Of a DNA stretch of 64,000 bases, positions 1 to 9,399 are shown piece after piece (the stretch's first letter is position 1; the number at the start of each line of letters is the position of its first letter). The DNA is from Undibacterium sp. (GTDB taxonomy: Bacteria; Pseudomonadota; Gammaproteobacteria; Burkholderiales; Burkholderiaceae_D): NCBI GenBank assembly GCA_030645915.1, contig JAUSNO010000038.1:1-64000 (forward strand), given 5' to 3'. The notes under the pieces were generated by a model, which saw only the letters and a program-made list of their open reading frames with translations, was not told the origin of the DNA and ran no database searches. Both the position numbers and the translations under genes were made by a program.

Positions 1-1540
1 ACAGACGTTCACTTTCAAATGCACCTCGCAGAGCGTGCATCATGCGTACCCGCTCACGAATTTCGACGCCCATATCGCGGGTGAAATACGTGTAACCAGA
101 ACGTTGATCTGATTTCGCTCTTTTTAACGCAATATTGGTATCTTTTAAAGCTTCGGACCCATCTCCATTGTAGTCACCTAGTTTGACTAAACCTATCGTC
201 GCAGACAATTGAACGTTTTGGTGATCAATCAGAAAGGGGGTGGAAAAAAGAGTGAGTATCATTTTAGGAAACACGACTTCTTCATGCCCTAACAAGGCAA
301 AAGTATCGCTACCTACTCGTGCCAACTGACATGCATCGCCGAAAAAACTGAGCAGTCGATCGGCGACCGCGCGAAGCAGCATGTCGCCAAACTGATGTCC
401 GAGCGCATCATTGGTTTCTGCAAAGTGATCAATGTCTATCAGTGAAAGCGCGCTGTCCTGTCTGCGTGATGAATGTAAAGTTTCATTTAATATTTGGATC
501 AGCCGTAATCGATTTGCAAGCCCGGTCAGGGGGTCGTAGAATGCATAATTGTGCAGGCGTGATGTCAGCATGACGTTATCCAGTCCAACGGCAACAATTC
601 CGCAAAAAACTTTCAACAAGCGCTGATCTAACTCATTGCTCTGTAATCCGACATTGAGATATACCGTAACGTCACGTTGTGCGACATTGCTGAAATATAA
701 AACTGTGGAATCAACTTCGTATAGGTGTTGATGTGCATGCAGTGTTTTTTGCATCAGCATTTGAATCTGCTTATCAGCCACAATACTTAGGGGCTGATCA
801 AACCAGCGGTGCAAGCCAGGGGTAGTCGCAATGACATGCAGGTTGACTTCGGCGTCAAATGCTAATTCTTTGGTTTGATGGGCGACTTTTTGGCAACAGA
901 CAAAACCCTCCACGCGATTACTTAATAGATGGGTTATTTGTGTTAACACCTCAGTCGCATAATTTTGCAACCCGTGCATTGACATTAAATCTGCGCTGCC
1001 ACTGATGATCGCTTCCAGGCCACGACGACCGGCAGAAATCGTACAAATTTGATCGTAAGAACGAATGGCCGACGTGACTGTCGTGTAAAGTTTTGTTCTC
1101 GTTAGTTCCGATTTCGTTTTGTAATCGTTGATGTCGTAATCGCGAATGGCATCTATTTCGGGCGCATAGCCTGGTTGGCCAGTTCGCAAAATAATACGCA
1201 CATCCTCTAATCCTAGCGTTTGACGAATATGCCGAACTAGACGTAGCCCTGCATCGTCTTGCTCCATCACGACGTCAAGCAAGATGATTGCAATATCGCG
1301 CTCGCTAGCCAAAATTTCGCGAGCCTGATCTGCAGAGTAAGCATGCAAAAAACTCAAATGACGATGTTGAATTTCTAGACTTCCAAGCGCGAACGTTGTT
1401 GTCGCGTGCACATCTGGATCATCATCTATGATCAAAATCTGCCAAGTAGAATATGTACCTGCTCTAGCGACAGGGGGAACGGCAGCCTCATGATCATCTA
1501 TAAAAATTACTTTGTCATCATCAAATTCCGCAGAATTCAT
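1..1540 (-). CDS. Response regulator with DUF3369 and degenerate GGDEF domain (3' end off the window)
   Basis: The 513 visible residues hold a receiver domain (about 34-155; acidic pocket Asp39-41, phosphoacceptor Asp90 in LLDVVMEQ), a DUF3369 region (about 170-320) and a GGDEF-fold domain (about 335-490). The cyclase signature reads GSDTF at 410-414 instead of GGDEF, so diguanylate cyclase activity is probably lost. Architectures of this kind usually end in an EAL or HD-GYP domain; the linker after the GGDEF fold is in frame and continues past base 1, so an EAL domain is likely but unseen. The ATG start at 1540 is clear. It is probably a cytoplasmic c-di-GMP effector controlled by an unlinked kinase. 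The family call is firm; the output activity is inferred. Confidence 0.85.
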   Translation of the reverse strand, partial: MNSAEFDDDKVIFIDDHEAAVPPVARAGTYSTWQILIIDDDPDVHATTTFALGSLEIQHRHLSFLHAYSADQAREILASERDIAIILLDVVMEQDDAGLRLVRHIRQTLGLEDVRIILRTGQPGYAPEIDAIRDYDINDYKTKSELTRTKLYTTVTSAIRSYDQICTISAGRRGLEAIISGSADLMSMHGLQNYATEVLTQITHLLSNRVEGFVCCQKVAHQTKELAFDAEVNLHVIATTPGLHRWFDQPLSIVADKQIQMLMQKTLHAHQHLYEVDSTVLYFSNVAQRDVTVYLNVGLQSNELDQRLLKVFCGIVAVGLDNVMLTSRLHNYAFYDPLTGLANRLRLIQILNETLHSSRRQDSALSLIDIDHFAETNDALGHQFGDMLLRAVADRLLSFFGDACQLARVGSDTFALLGHEEVVFPKMILTLFSTPFLIDHQNVQLSATIGLVKLGDYNGDGSEALKDTNIALKRAKSDQRSGYTYFTRDMGVEIRERVRMMHALRGAFESERL

Positions 1541-1646
1541 AAGTATATTTCTCTAGACGGTTAAGTATTCTTTATGCATGCTGGTGAGCCATGTCGAAAC
1601 AAGACGAAAACGAAAAACCGCGAACGAATTAAATGATTATGAGTCA

Positions 1647-1662
1647 TTGATCGGGGAATCAA
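1647..1662. promoter_or_regulatory. Dyad TTGAT-N6-ATCAA upstream of the DUF3369 regulator
   Basis: A 5+5 bp inverted repeat (TTGATCGGGGAATCAA) lies 107 bp upstream of the regulator start. The half-sites match FNR/CRP-type half-sites, but the spacer is six rather than four bases, so it does not fit an FNR box. The rest of the 294-bp gap holds only the PhoH terminator. Confidence 0.25.
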
Positions 1663-1792
1663 GCGATTCGATTAAGTATATACCAGCTAAAAATTTTGTA
1701 AATCAGCATGATGACATGTGATGAATTTTGATCATTGGCTGTAACGCCAACAGGTGGTGGAGCGTATTTACAGAGTGGATTCAAGCATAAAA

Positions 1793-1814
1793 AAACGGTG
1801 CCGCAGCACCGTTT
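1793..1814 (-). terminator. Intrinsic terminator of the PhoH gene
   Basis: A perfect 9-bp stem (AAACGGTGC / GCACCGTTT) with a four-base loop. On the minus strand a run of seven T follows, 20-40 bp beyond the PhoH stop codon. The A/T-flanked stem could also work on the plus strand. Confidence 0.85.
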
Positions 1815-1834
1815 GTCAAAAAAACGTAATGAGT

Positions 1835-3562
1835 TTACAAAATTTCACTTGCGTGATCCGCCAAACGTGAACGCTCACCACGAGCCAATGTAACGTGGCC
1901 ACTGTGCGCCCAACCTTTAAAACGATCAACAACATAAGTCAAGCCACTTGATCCTTCTGTTAAATACGGCGTATCAATCTGCGCAATATTTCCCAGGCAA
2001 AGAATTTTTGTGCCTGGTCCTGCACGCGTCACCAGAGTCTTGACTTGTTTCGGGGTGAGATTTTGTGCCTCGTCGATAATCAAAAATTTATTGACGAAGG
2101 TGCGACCACGCATGAAATTCAACGATTTAATTTTAATACGTGAACGGATTAAATCCTGTGTAGCTGCACGACCCCAATCACCAGCATCATTGTCTGACTT
2201 GTTAAGCACTTCAAGATTATCATCAAACGCCCCCATCCAAGGTGACATCTTTTCTTCTTCCGTGCCAGGCAGGAAGCCAATGTCTTCACCGACAGGAACC
2301 GTCACGCGGGTGACGATGATCTCGTTGTAAGTTTTAGTTTCTAGAACCTGTGCTAAACCTGCCGCTAACGCCAATAATGTTTTTCCCGTTCCTGCCTGAC
2401 CCAACAAAGTGACGAAATCGCATTCTGGATCCATCAGCAAATTGAGTGCAAAATTCTGTTCACGGTTACGTGAAGTCACTCCCCAGACGCTGTGCTTTGG
2501 ATGTCCATAATCACGCAAGGTTTGCAATACTGCTGTCTTGCCATTGATTTGCCGGACTTGTCCATAGAACGATGTTTCGCCATTTTTTGGTTCGAGATAG
2601 ACAAATTGATTGACCAATAAACTAGGAATGATAGGACCCGTAATGCGATAAAAAGTGGTGCTGATGCCGTTTTTATTTTCCTGCCATGACTCCATGCCCT
2701 TGCCATGCTTATTCCAGAAATCTTCGGGCAATTGCACGATGCCCGTGTAAAGCAGATCGGAATCTTCCAGTACGTGATCGTTGAAGTAATCTTCAGCCGG
2801 CAAGCCTAGTGCACGCGCTTTGATGCGCATGTTGATGTCCTTCGACACCAGAACGATAGGTCGTCCTGGAAACTCTGTTTCCAGCGCACGCACAACGCCG
2901 AGAATTTGATTGTCGGCTTTACCCTGAGGCAAACCCTGAGGTAGGGTGCCACCTTGCAATTTGGTCTGAAAAAATAAACGCCCCCTAGCATCCTTATTGC
3001 CGAGTTTGGAAAGCAGGATGCCTTTCTCAATATCGTTATTGTCGATGTCGCCCACTAAGGCATCGAGTGAACGTGATATTTGACGCGCATTACGCGCGAC
3101 TTCTGACATGCCTTTCTTGTGATCATCCAACTCTTCCAGTGTGATCATTGGCAGGTAAACATCATGCTCTTCAAATCTGAAGAGAGAAGAGGGATCATGC
3201 ATCAAGACGTTTGTATCGAGTACAAATAATTTGGTAATGCCGGATTTGTCAGCCGCTAAGCTAGCGCGTGATTTCACTGAATTATCATGGCCTCTGGATG
3301 GCACAGCAGCCGAAGCGGTGTTCGCTGTATTTTTTAAGGGACCACTTTTTTTACTACGCGTAACAGGTGCAGCATTGGCAATTGCTGGCTTTAATGTCAC
3401 GGGCGGTGCGGTTCGTGGCTTACTTGTGGTTGCAACAACGCTGGAAGTGGTTGTTATTGTTTCCACTTGTTTGGTTTTCGGGCGTTTGTTTTTATCAATT
3501 TTTGGATAGTCCTTGGGAGACAATAGCGCCGCTGGTTTAGTCGGCATTTTAGGCAGGGGCAT
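1835..3562 (-). CDS. PIN domain-PhoH ATPase fusion protein (PhoH2 type)
   Basis: 575 residues. A Lys/Ala/Thr-rich, probably disordered head (1-110) precedes a PIN nuclease domain (LFVLDTNVLMHDP, first catalytic Asp116) and a PhoH-type P-loop ATPase (Walker A GQAGTGKT near 390, Walker B IIDEAQN near 496). PIN-PhoH fusions are described as RNA helicase/RNases; a role in RNA turnover under stress is inferred. The start is ATG, preceded by AGAGG six bases upstream; a TTG codon directly before it is less likely. It is the last gene of the minus-strand run and has its own terminator. The upstream bcp stop is about 110 bp away, so cotranscription is uncertain. Confidence 0.93.
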   Translation of the reverse strand: MPLPKMPTKPAALLSPKDYPKIDKNKRPKTKQVETITTTSSVVATTSKPRTAPPVTLKPAIANAAPVTRSKKSGPLKNTANTASAAVPSRGHDNSVKSRASLAADKSGITKLFVLDTNVLMHDPSSLFRFEEHDVYLPMITLEELDDHKKGMSEVARNARQISRSLDALVGDIDNNDIEKGILLSKLGNKDARGRLFFQTKLQGGTLPQGLPQGKADNQILGVVRALETEFPGRPIVLVSKDINMRIKARALGLPAEDYFNDHVLEDSDLLYTGIVQLPEDFWNKHGKGMESWQENKNGISTTFYRITGPIIPSLLVNQFVYLEPKNGETSFYGQVRQINGKTAVLQTLRDYGHPKHSVWGVTSRNREQNFALNLLMDPECDFVTLLGQAGTGKTLLALAAGLAQVLETKTYNEIIVTRVTVPVGEDIGFLPGTEEEKMSPWMGAFDDNLEVLNKSDNDAGDWGRAATQDLIRSRIKIKSLNFMRGRTFVNKFLIIDEAQNLTPKQVKTLVTRAGPGTKILCLGNIAQIDTPYLTEGSSGLTYVVDRFKGWAHSGHVTLARGERSRLADHASEIL

Positions 3563-3671
3563 CAATAACCTCTTATCAAAGTGTGAGAGCTTAAAAATAA
3601 AAAAAGTCGCTATTGAAGACCAGCAAGTGATCTCAATTAACGACTTGAATATGAATAAATAGGGATTTCAA

Positions 3672-4148
3672 TTATGCTTGTGCGCTCACAAATTCCAACA
3701 CTTCATCAACGTGTCCAACAACCTTTACTCCACGCCATTCTTTCACTAATTTGCCATTGCCGTCAATGATAAATGTGCTGCGTTCTATACCTCGCACCTG
3801 CTTTCCATACATGTTTTTTAATTTCATAACATTAAACAGTGCACAAATTGCCTCATCGGTGTCGGAAATAAGTTCGAATGGCAAATCCAGTTTGGCTTTA
3901 AACCCTTCATGCGAACGAATACTGTCACGACTGAGTCCAAAAATGATGGCATTCTTTGTTTGAAATTTCGTATTGAGGTCACGAAAAGCAATACTTTCCG
4001 TAGTGCATCCTGGAGTATTGTCTTTTGGGTAAAAATAGATTATCAGAGTTTTTCCGGCATAGTCACTTAGTTGGAATGGTGTAGTGCCAGTCATTGCGGC
4101 AGAAAAGTCTGGTACCTGGCAATTTACTGCAGATGGGCTATCGGCCAA
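3672..4148 (-). CDS. bcp: Thioredoxin-dependent peroxiredoxin, Bcp/PrxQ type
   Basis: 158 residues with the AhpC/TSA fold. The peroxidatic cysteine is Cys48 in DNTPGCT. The resolving cysteine found five residues later in E. coli Bcp is absent (the segment reads GCTTESIAF), so this is a 1-Cys type unless Cys10 or the cysteine near residue 102 takes over. It reduces H2O2 and organic peroxides in the cytoplasm. The start is TTG, decided by GGAG six bases upstream and by the need to keep the conserved N-terminal strand; the next ATG would remove it. It lies between arnD and the PhoH gene, a frequent neighbour pair in Burkholderiales as I recall. Confidence 0.93.
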   Translation of the reverse strand: MADSPSAVNCQVPDFSAAMTGTTPFQLSDYAGKTLIIYFYPKDNTPGCTTESIAFRDLNTKFQTKNAIIFGLSRDSIRSHEGFKAKLDLPFELISDTDEAICALFNVMKLKNMYGKQVRGIERSTFIIDGNGKLVKEWRGVKVVGHVDEVLEFVSAQA

Positions 4149-4215
4149 AGTGATCTCCTGGTCTTTTAAAAATGAAATTTTAAAGATGATATGTCGGTGC
4201 TAAATTCATTACGGC

Positions 4216-5157
4216 TCAGCTTGTCAGCGCAACCAATTCTCCTGATCGTCCTGGCAGTTCTGCCCATGTTAAAGGGAAGGCGGGCAGTTTTTGCTCTTGG
4301 ATGCTGATGTAGTAATCAGCCATAGAGATAAATTTATACCCTTGTTCTTGCCACCCGGTAAGCAGTTGATTGAAGATGGGGGCAAGTTTCTGTCCTTCAA
4401 GTTCTGCGTGCAGCGTAAATACATGATCTCTTGGCACTGCCGTTAATTTTAGGATGTTATCAGCTATATTTGACTCATTGATGACCACCCCCTCAATCTC
4501 TCGACCAAGCAACTCATCTAGCGTTGGCAATGTAGTTGGCATCTGTATACACGGAAGTGTGTCACCATTTATTTGCAGACGATACGGTCCCGCTGCTTGA
4601 TTGCTCAGCGTGCCATTTTCATTGAGCATGGCACGACCGTCAGACGCGTATTTCATCCCAAAACTATCAAGTTGTGCAAATGCGTATTGATTCATTTGCC
4701 AGCCCGCGGCACCATGAGTTTTTGGAGTGCTGCCAAAAATATGCTGGAAGCGCTCAAAAGCTTGTTGCATTTGATTTTGCGTCCAGCTGGCATCTCTTTT
4801 CTTGACATTGTCCTGCCAGACGACATGGTCCCATGTGTGAATGCCGCATTCAAAACCCGCACGGCGAACTGCGCGCATTTCTTCGATGCAATCTTTACCT
4901 ATATCTGGCGCTGGCAAGAAGACTCCGTACATCAGCGTCTTCACACCATAATGTTCGACAACCGAAGTACGCGATACTTTTTGAAAAAAACCAGGTCTGA
5001 ATGCACGGCGTAGCGCCCATCCGGTGTGATCTTTTCCCAATGAAAATAAAAAAGTAGCACCGGCCTGATGCTGCTTCAGAAGGCGCACCAAATTCGGTAC
5101 ACCTTCACGAGTGCCACGATAGGTATCAACATCAATTTTCAATACAATAGAAGGCAT
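4216..5157 (-). CDS. arnD: 4-deoxy-4-formamido-L-arabinose-phosphoundecaprenol deformylase
   Basis: 313 residues of the polysaccharide deacetylase (NodB) family, close to the usual ArnD length. Visible features are the metal-site start IDVDTYRGT (residues 8-16), the HYGVKTLMYGVFLPAP segment and HTWDHVVWQD. It removes the formyl group from undecaprenyl-phosphate L-Ara4FN on the membrane before the sugar moves to the periplasm. It starts 11 bp after the arnA decarboxylase stop, so the two are cotranscribed. It is the last arn gene of the operon. Confidence 0.95.
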   Translation of the reverse strand: MPSIVLKIDVDTYRGTREGVPNLVRLLKQHQAGATFLFSLGKDHTGWALRRAFRPGFFQKVSRTSVVEHYGVKTLMYGVFLPAPDIGKDCIEEMRAVRRAGFECGIHTWDHVVWQDNVKKRDASWTQNQMQQAFERFQHIFGSTPKTHGAAGWQMNQYAFAQLDSFGMKYASDGRAMLNENGTLSNQAAGPYRLQINGDTLPCIQMPTTLPTLDELLGREIEGVVINESNIADNILKLTAVPRDHVFTLHAELEGQKLAPIFNQLLTGWQEQGYKFISMADYYISIQEQKLPAFPLTWAELPGRSGELVALTS

Positions 5158-5168
5158 GCAATCCTGAC

Positions 5169-6209
5169 TTAGTCCATTAAGGCGCGGGCTTCAGCTACCT
5201 GACTGCGGTAAGCATCGAAAATATTACGCATGCTGTCTTCCATGGTCGTGGTAGGTGCCCAGCCTAATTCTTCACAAGTATTCGTAATTTGGGGGACACG
5301 ATTTTGCACGTCTTGGTAACCGGTACCGTAATAGGCGCCTGAAGTGGTTTCGATCAGTTGGACGTTCTTGGCGGACTCTGCGTATTCAGGATAATCTGCC
5401 GCCAAGGTAAGCATCATGTGGGCCAATTCACGAATCGAAAAATTATTAACAGGATTGCCGATATTGTAGATTTTGCCGCTTGCGATGCCATCTTTGTTGG
5501 CGATGATACGAATTAATGCATCAATGCCATCGTCGATATAGGTAAAGGCACGTTTTTGCGCGCCACCGTCAACCAGAGAAATATTTTCACCACGGACGAT
5601 ATGGCCAAAAAATTGCGTGACCACGCGTGAGCTGCCTTCTTTTGGTGTGTGGATAGAATCCAGGCCTGCACCAATCCAGTTGAACGGACGGAATAAGGTG
5701 AAATTAAGGCCTTCCATGCCATAACCCCAGATGACACGATCCATCAGTTGTTTGGCACAGGAATAAATCCAGCGTGGTTTGTTGATCGGGCCGCAGATAA
5801 GTTCAGAGTTTTCCGGATCGAATTCTTCATCATGGCACATGCCATAGACCTCAGAAGTTGATGGGAAGACGAGATGTTTACCATATTTTGCCGCAGAACG
5901 GACGATCGGTAGATTAGCTTCAAAATCAAGTTCAAACACGCGCAATGGCTGTTTAACATAGGTTGATGGGGTGGCAATCGCAACCAAAGGTAAAATGACG
6001 TCGCATTTTTTAACGTGATACTCAACCCATTCTTTATTGATGGTGATATCACCCTCGAAAAAATGCATGCGTGGATGATCAAGCAAATCACCCAAACGTT
6101 CGGTTTGCATATCCATTCCATAGACTTCCCAATCTGTCGTTTCGAGAATGCGCTTGGATAAATGATGGCCAATAAAACCGTTAACGCCTAGGATGAGGAC
6201 TTTTTTCAT
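5169..6209 (-). CDS. arnA: UDP-glucuronate decarboxylase, equivalent to the C-terminal half of ArnA
   Basis: 346 residues of an extended short-chain dehydrogenase. It has the NAD-binding GVNGFIGHHL near the N-terminus, an active-site Ser-Thr region FPSTSEVYG, YSCAKQLMDRV supplying the Tyr-x3-Lys, and the RPFNWIGAGLDSI signature typical of ArnA. It oxidatively decarboxylates UDP-glucuronate to the UDP-4-keto-pentose used by ArnB. In E. coli this domain is fused to the formyltransferase; here it is a separate gene 29 bp downstream of that partner. Confidence 0.94.
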   Translation of the reverse strand: MKKVLILGVNGFIGHHLSKRILETTDWEVYGMDMQTERLGDLLDHPRMHFFEGDITINKEWVEYHVKKCDVILPLVAIATPSTYVKQPLRVFELDFEANLPIVRSAAKYGKHLVFPSTSEVYGMCHDEEFDPENSELICGPINKPRWIYSCAKQLMDRVIWGYGMEGLNFTLFRPFNWIGAGLDSIHTPKEGSSRVVTQFFGHIVRGENISLVDGGAQKRAFTYIDDGIDALIRIIANKDGIASGKIYNIGNPVNNFSIRELAHMMLTLAADYPEYAESAKNVQLIETTSGAYYGTGYQDVQNRVPQITNTCEELGWAPTTTMEDSMRNIFDAYRSQVAEARALMD

Positions 6210-6238
6210 GATGATTTCTTTATTTTAAATGTTGCTGC

Positions 6239-7183
6239 TTATTGTCTGGCAGCCAGTTGCGTTTGGAGTGCTTGCGTGGTGACGGCTTTGCCATTCATTA
6301 ACAGTTCAATAATATGAAGTGCACGACCATCGCCGCATACCCCAAAGATGACATTATCCACTACTGACAAGCCTTGCTGCAACTTTGAAGCATCAAAGGA
6401 CGTAAGACGGGCTTTAGCAATCACATAAATTTCACCTGCCACTTCAGTAAACGCCCCAGGATATGGTGGCGCTACAGCACGATGCAAGTTATATACTTGC
6501 TGCGCGGGGAGGGCCCAGTTAATTCGGCCATCTTCAGGCTTGCGCCCACCAAAATAGCTGCCTTTACTTAAATCATTCTCTTGTAGTTTAGCCGTACCGT
6601 TAAGTAGGGCAGGTAAGCTAAACCATAATGTTTGCTCTGCAGCGACTGTTAACTTTCCAAATACTTCGTAAGCGGTGTCATCGGGCAAAATAGGAACTGC
6701 GGTTTGGGCGATGATGCCACCTGCGTCTGGCTTAACTGCCATTTCATGCAGAGTAGCACCAGTTTCTGTTTCACCATGCAAGACAGCCCAGTTGACCGGA
6801 ACTCGACCACGATATTTGGGGAGTAAAGATCCATGCAAATTGTAAGCGCCGCGTTTGGCCAACGCTAACAATGCTGCTGGCAGCATGTGCCGATAATAAA
6901 AACTGAAGATGAAATCAGGTGCGATTGCAGCGACTTGCGCGAATAACTCCGGTGAGTTTGGAGTGGCGGGCTTGATGGTTGGAATGCCGTGTTCCTTGCA
7001 GAGTTCCACCACTGAATCAAACCAGATGGTCTCTGCAGGATTATCCTCATGCGTGACAACCAAGGCAATATGAATTCCGCGTGCTAACAATGTCTTTATG
7101 CAGCGTACACCTACGCTGTGGTAGGCAAAAACTACGGCAGTGCTTTGCTGACCGATAGAAGGCAATAGCATCTTAATTTCCAT
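6239..7183 (-). CDS. arnA: UDP-4-amino-4-deoxy-L-arabinose formyltransferase, equivalent to the N-terminal half of ArnA
   Basis: 314 residues with the methionyl-tRNA formyltransferase fold. The catalytic Asn/His are in YNLHGSLLPKYRG and the Asp in KPDAGG. It transfers a formyl group from N10-formyl-tetrahydrofolate to UDP-L-Ara4N, making the form accepted by ArnC. The ATG at 7183 overlaps the arnC end by 11 bp. A second ATG at 7171 (MLLPSIGQ) would instead leave a 1-bp gap and cannot be excluded. Split formyltransferase and decarboxylase genes are known outside the enterics. Confidence 0.92.
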   Translation of the reverse strand: MEIKMLLPSIGQQSTAVVFAYHSVGVRCIKTLLARGIHIALVVTHEDNPAETIWFDSVVELCKEHGIPTIKPATPNSPELFAQVAAIAPDFIFSFYYRHMLPAALLALAKRGAYNLHGSLLPKYRGRVPVNWAVLHGETETGATLHEMAVKPDAGGIIAQTAVPILPDDTAYEVFGKLTVAAEQTLWFSLPALLNGTAKLQENDLSKGSYFGGRKPEDGRINWALPAQQVYNLHRAVAPPYPGAFTEVAGEIYVIAKARLTSFDASKLQQGLSVVDNVIFGVCGDGRALHIIELLMNGKAVTTQALQTQLAARQ

Positions 7184-8138
7184 CCCTTACATCAGGATTG
7201 GATTGCTCCAGTATAGTCAACACGACGTAACGAGGGCGTCCACGCACCTGTTGGTAAATGCGTCCAATGTATTCCCCAAGTAAACCGATGCCAAATAGAA
7301 TGACACCCATCATGAAGAAGGCAATGGCGAACAGGGTAAATAAACCTTCCGCTTCGGCGCCAAGGATAAAGCGCCTGATCAGCAACAATACGACAAGAAC
7401 TGCCGAGGCACCCGACAGCACCATGCCCAACATCGAAAAAAGTTGCAAGGGCATGATAGAAAAGCCCGTCATCAAGTCAAAATTGAGTCGAATCAGGCTA
7501 TACAGCGAATACTTTGATTCACCCGCAGCACGCTCTTCGTGCTCTACCGTAATTTCGGTTGGTTTGCGGGCGAACGTGTACGCCAGTGCCGGGACAAAGG
7601 TATTTACCTCGGTGCATTGATTCATCAGATCGATCACATTGTGGCCATATGCCCGTAGCATATTGCCCTGATCGGTAATTTTGATTCGGGTGATTTTTTC
7701 GCGAAGGCGATTCATTAGTTTTGACGCATAGGTACGCCATGCCGCATCCTGACGTTTGCGGCGGATTGAACCGACGTAATCATATCCTTCACGCATCTTA
7801 TCGACCAGAGCACCGATTTCTTCTGGCGGGTTTTGTAAATCGGCATCTAGGGTGACCACGATATCGCCGCGCGTTGCCTGAAAACCGGCAAGAATCGCCA
7901 TGTGCTGTCCGTAGTTGCCGTTGAACAGAACAACACGTGTCACGTCCGGGCGCAAGCGATATTGGTCAGCCAGCAGGGCTGCGGTATTGTCGCGACTGCC
8001 ATCATTGACGAATACAATTTCATAAGACACGCCCCGGCTTGCCAATGCATCGAGTGCAGGATAGAGGCGTGCATACAAGTGCGCAAGACCCGCTTCCTCG
8101 TTATAAACCGGGATGACGACGGAGAGTTCTGGCTTCAT
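7173..8138 (-). CDS. arnC: Undecaprenyl-phosphate 4-deoxy-4-formamido-L-arabinose transferase
   Basis: 321 residues. A family 2 glycosyltransferase domain (VVIPVYNEE at 7-15, FVNDGSRDNT, LDADLQNPPEE) is followed by two C-terminal membrane helices (about 225-300) and a cytoplasmic tail. It moves L-Ara4FN from UDP to undecaprenyl phosphate at the inner membrane. The stop overlaps the next gene's start. The upstream neighbour arnB ends 42 bp away. Confidence 0.95.
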   Translation of the reverse strand: MKPELSVVIPVYNEEAGLAHLYARLYPALDALASRGVSYEIVFVNDGSRDNTAALLADQYRLRPDVTRVVLFNGNYGQHMAILAGFQATRGDIVVTLDADLQNPPEEIGALVDKMREGYDYVGSIRRKRQDAAWRTYASKLMNRLREKITRIKITDQGNMLRAYGHNVIDLMNQCTEVNTFVPALAYTFARKPTEITVEHEERAAGESKYSLYSLIRLNFDLMTGFSIMPLQLFSMLGMVLSGASAVLVVLLLIRRFILGAEAEGLFTLFAIAFFMMGVILFGIGLLGEYIGRIYQQVRGRPRYVVLTILEQSNPDVRDGN

Positions 8139-8180
8139 ATTGTTGACTTCATAGTCTTATTTTAATCACATTGCTCAAAA

Positions 8181-9305
8181 TTAAGAAAGGCAGGATTTTA
8201 CCGCAGAGACGACACGTTCGACATCTGAATTGTTCATTGCAGGGAATAATGGCAGGGTCACTATTTGTTTGCCTACACGCTCAGCAATGGGAAACATGCC
8301 ATCTATGAAACCACGCGCACGATAATAGCTAAAGAGGTGAATTGCGCGGTAGTGGTAACCCAGTCCGATCCCAAGATCTAGCATCTGTTGCATGAAGCTG
8401 GCGCGATTGATTCTCTCGGGTAAAACAAGATGGAACATATGCCAGTTGCAGTTTGCAAAATCGGTGACAGGTAATTCTGCCCCTGTTTTCGATTCAAAAT
8501 CCGTTCCAAACTGGGAGAAGTAGTATTTGGCGAGTGCCATGCGCTTGGCATTGAATTCGCTCAGATGCTTCATTTGGCCCAATCCTATGGCGGCAGCGAT
8601 GTCAGTCATATTGTATTTCCCGCCCAGCACATCGACATCAATGCCATCGAGGCCGCTGCGACTAACGCCTTGCAGTCGATATTTTTCTGCGAGACGTGCT
8701 TCTTCTGCATTATTGAGTACAAGACAGCCGCCTTCACCCGTCATGATGTTCTTGTTTACCTGAAAACTGAATGAAGAAAAATCACCAAACGCACCGATAC
8801 GCTTGCCTTTCCAGGTGGAGCCGATCGCCTGTGCCGCATCTTCAACTACGCGTAACTTATATTTTTCGGCGAGCGCATACAATTTATCCATATCGCACGG
8901 CAGGCCGCACATATGCACCGGGATAATCGCCTTGGTACGCGTTGTGATGGCAGCTTCTAACTTATCGAGATCGATATTGTGGCTACGTGCATCAATATCT
9001 ACAAACACAGGTGTCGCGCCGACTTCAATAATGACATTGGCTGTTGCCACCCAAGAATTAGGTGTCGTAATGACTTCATCGCCCACACCTATGCCTGCAA
9101 TGCGCAGGGCGATTTCCATAGTGCAGGTGCCAGAGTTAAAAGTGCGTACTGGACGCCCGCCGAAATATTCCGACAATTGCGCTTCCAGCGCTTGCACATT
9201 GGGCCCGCTGGTCAACCAGCCTGAGCGCAATACTGCGCCTACTGCCGCTATAGTTTCTTCGTCTATCGTTGGTTTGGTAAAAGGTAAAAAGGGAAGGGCA
9301 GTCAT
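8181..9305 (-). CDS. arnB: UDP-4-amino-4-deoxy-L-arabinose--oxoglutarate aminotransferase
   Basis: 374 residues of the DegT/DnrJ/EryC1/StrS family of PLP-dependent sugar aminotransferases. Visible are FNSGTCTMEIALRIAGIG (PLP phosphate region), VVEDAAQAIGS (Asp contacting the pyridine ring) and FSFQVNKNIMTGEGG, whose Lys is the Schiff-base residue. It uses glutamate to aminate the UDP-4-keto-pentose made by the ArnA decarboxylase. ATG start. Its spacing of 94 bp from the small transporter gene is the widest gap inside the arn run. Confidence 0.95.
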   Translation of the reverse strand: MTALPFLPFTKPTIDEETIAAVGAVLRSGWLTSGPNVQALEAQLSEYFGGRPVRTFNSGTCTMEIALRIAGIGVGDEVITTPNSWVATANVIIEVGATPVFVDIDARSHNIDLDKLEAAITTRTKAIIPVHMCGLPCDMDKLYALAEKYKLRVVEDAAQAIGSTWKGKRIGAFGDFSSFSFQVNKNIMTGEGGCLVLNNAEEARLAEKYRLQGVSRSGLDGIDVDVLGGKYNMTDIAAAIGLGQMKHLSEFNAKRMALAKYYFSQFGTDFESKTGAELPVTDFANCNWHMFHLVLPERINRASFMQQMLDLGIGLGYHYRAIHLFSYYRARGFIDGMFPIAERVGKQIVTLPLFPAMNNSDVERVVSAVKSCLS

Positions 9306-9399
9306 TACTTGATCCTATATACTAGGGTGGGGTATTTTTAATTACGCACTATTGGCGTGTGATTCTGGGTATATTTTGGCTATACTGCCATTAAAATAG

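Noticed and set aside
8803-9312. 169-codon frame antisense to arnB
   Set aside because: Complement of a clear PLP aminotransferase; no domain and no ribosome site.
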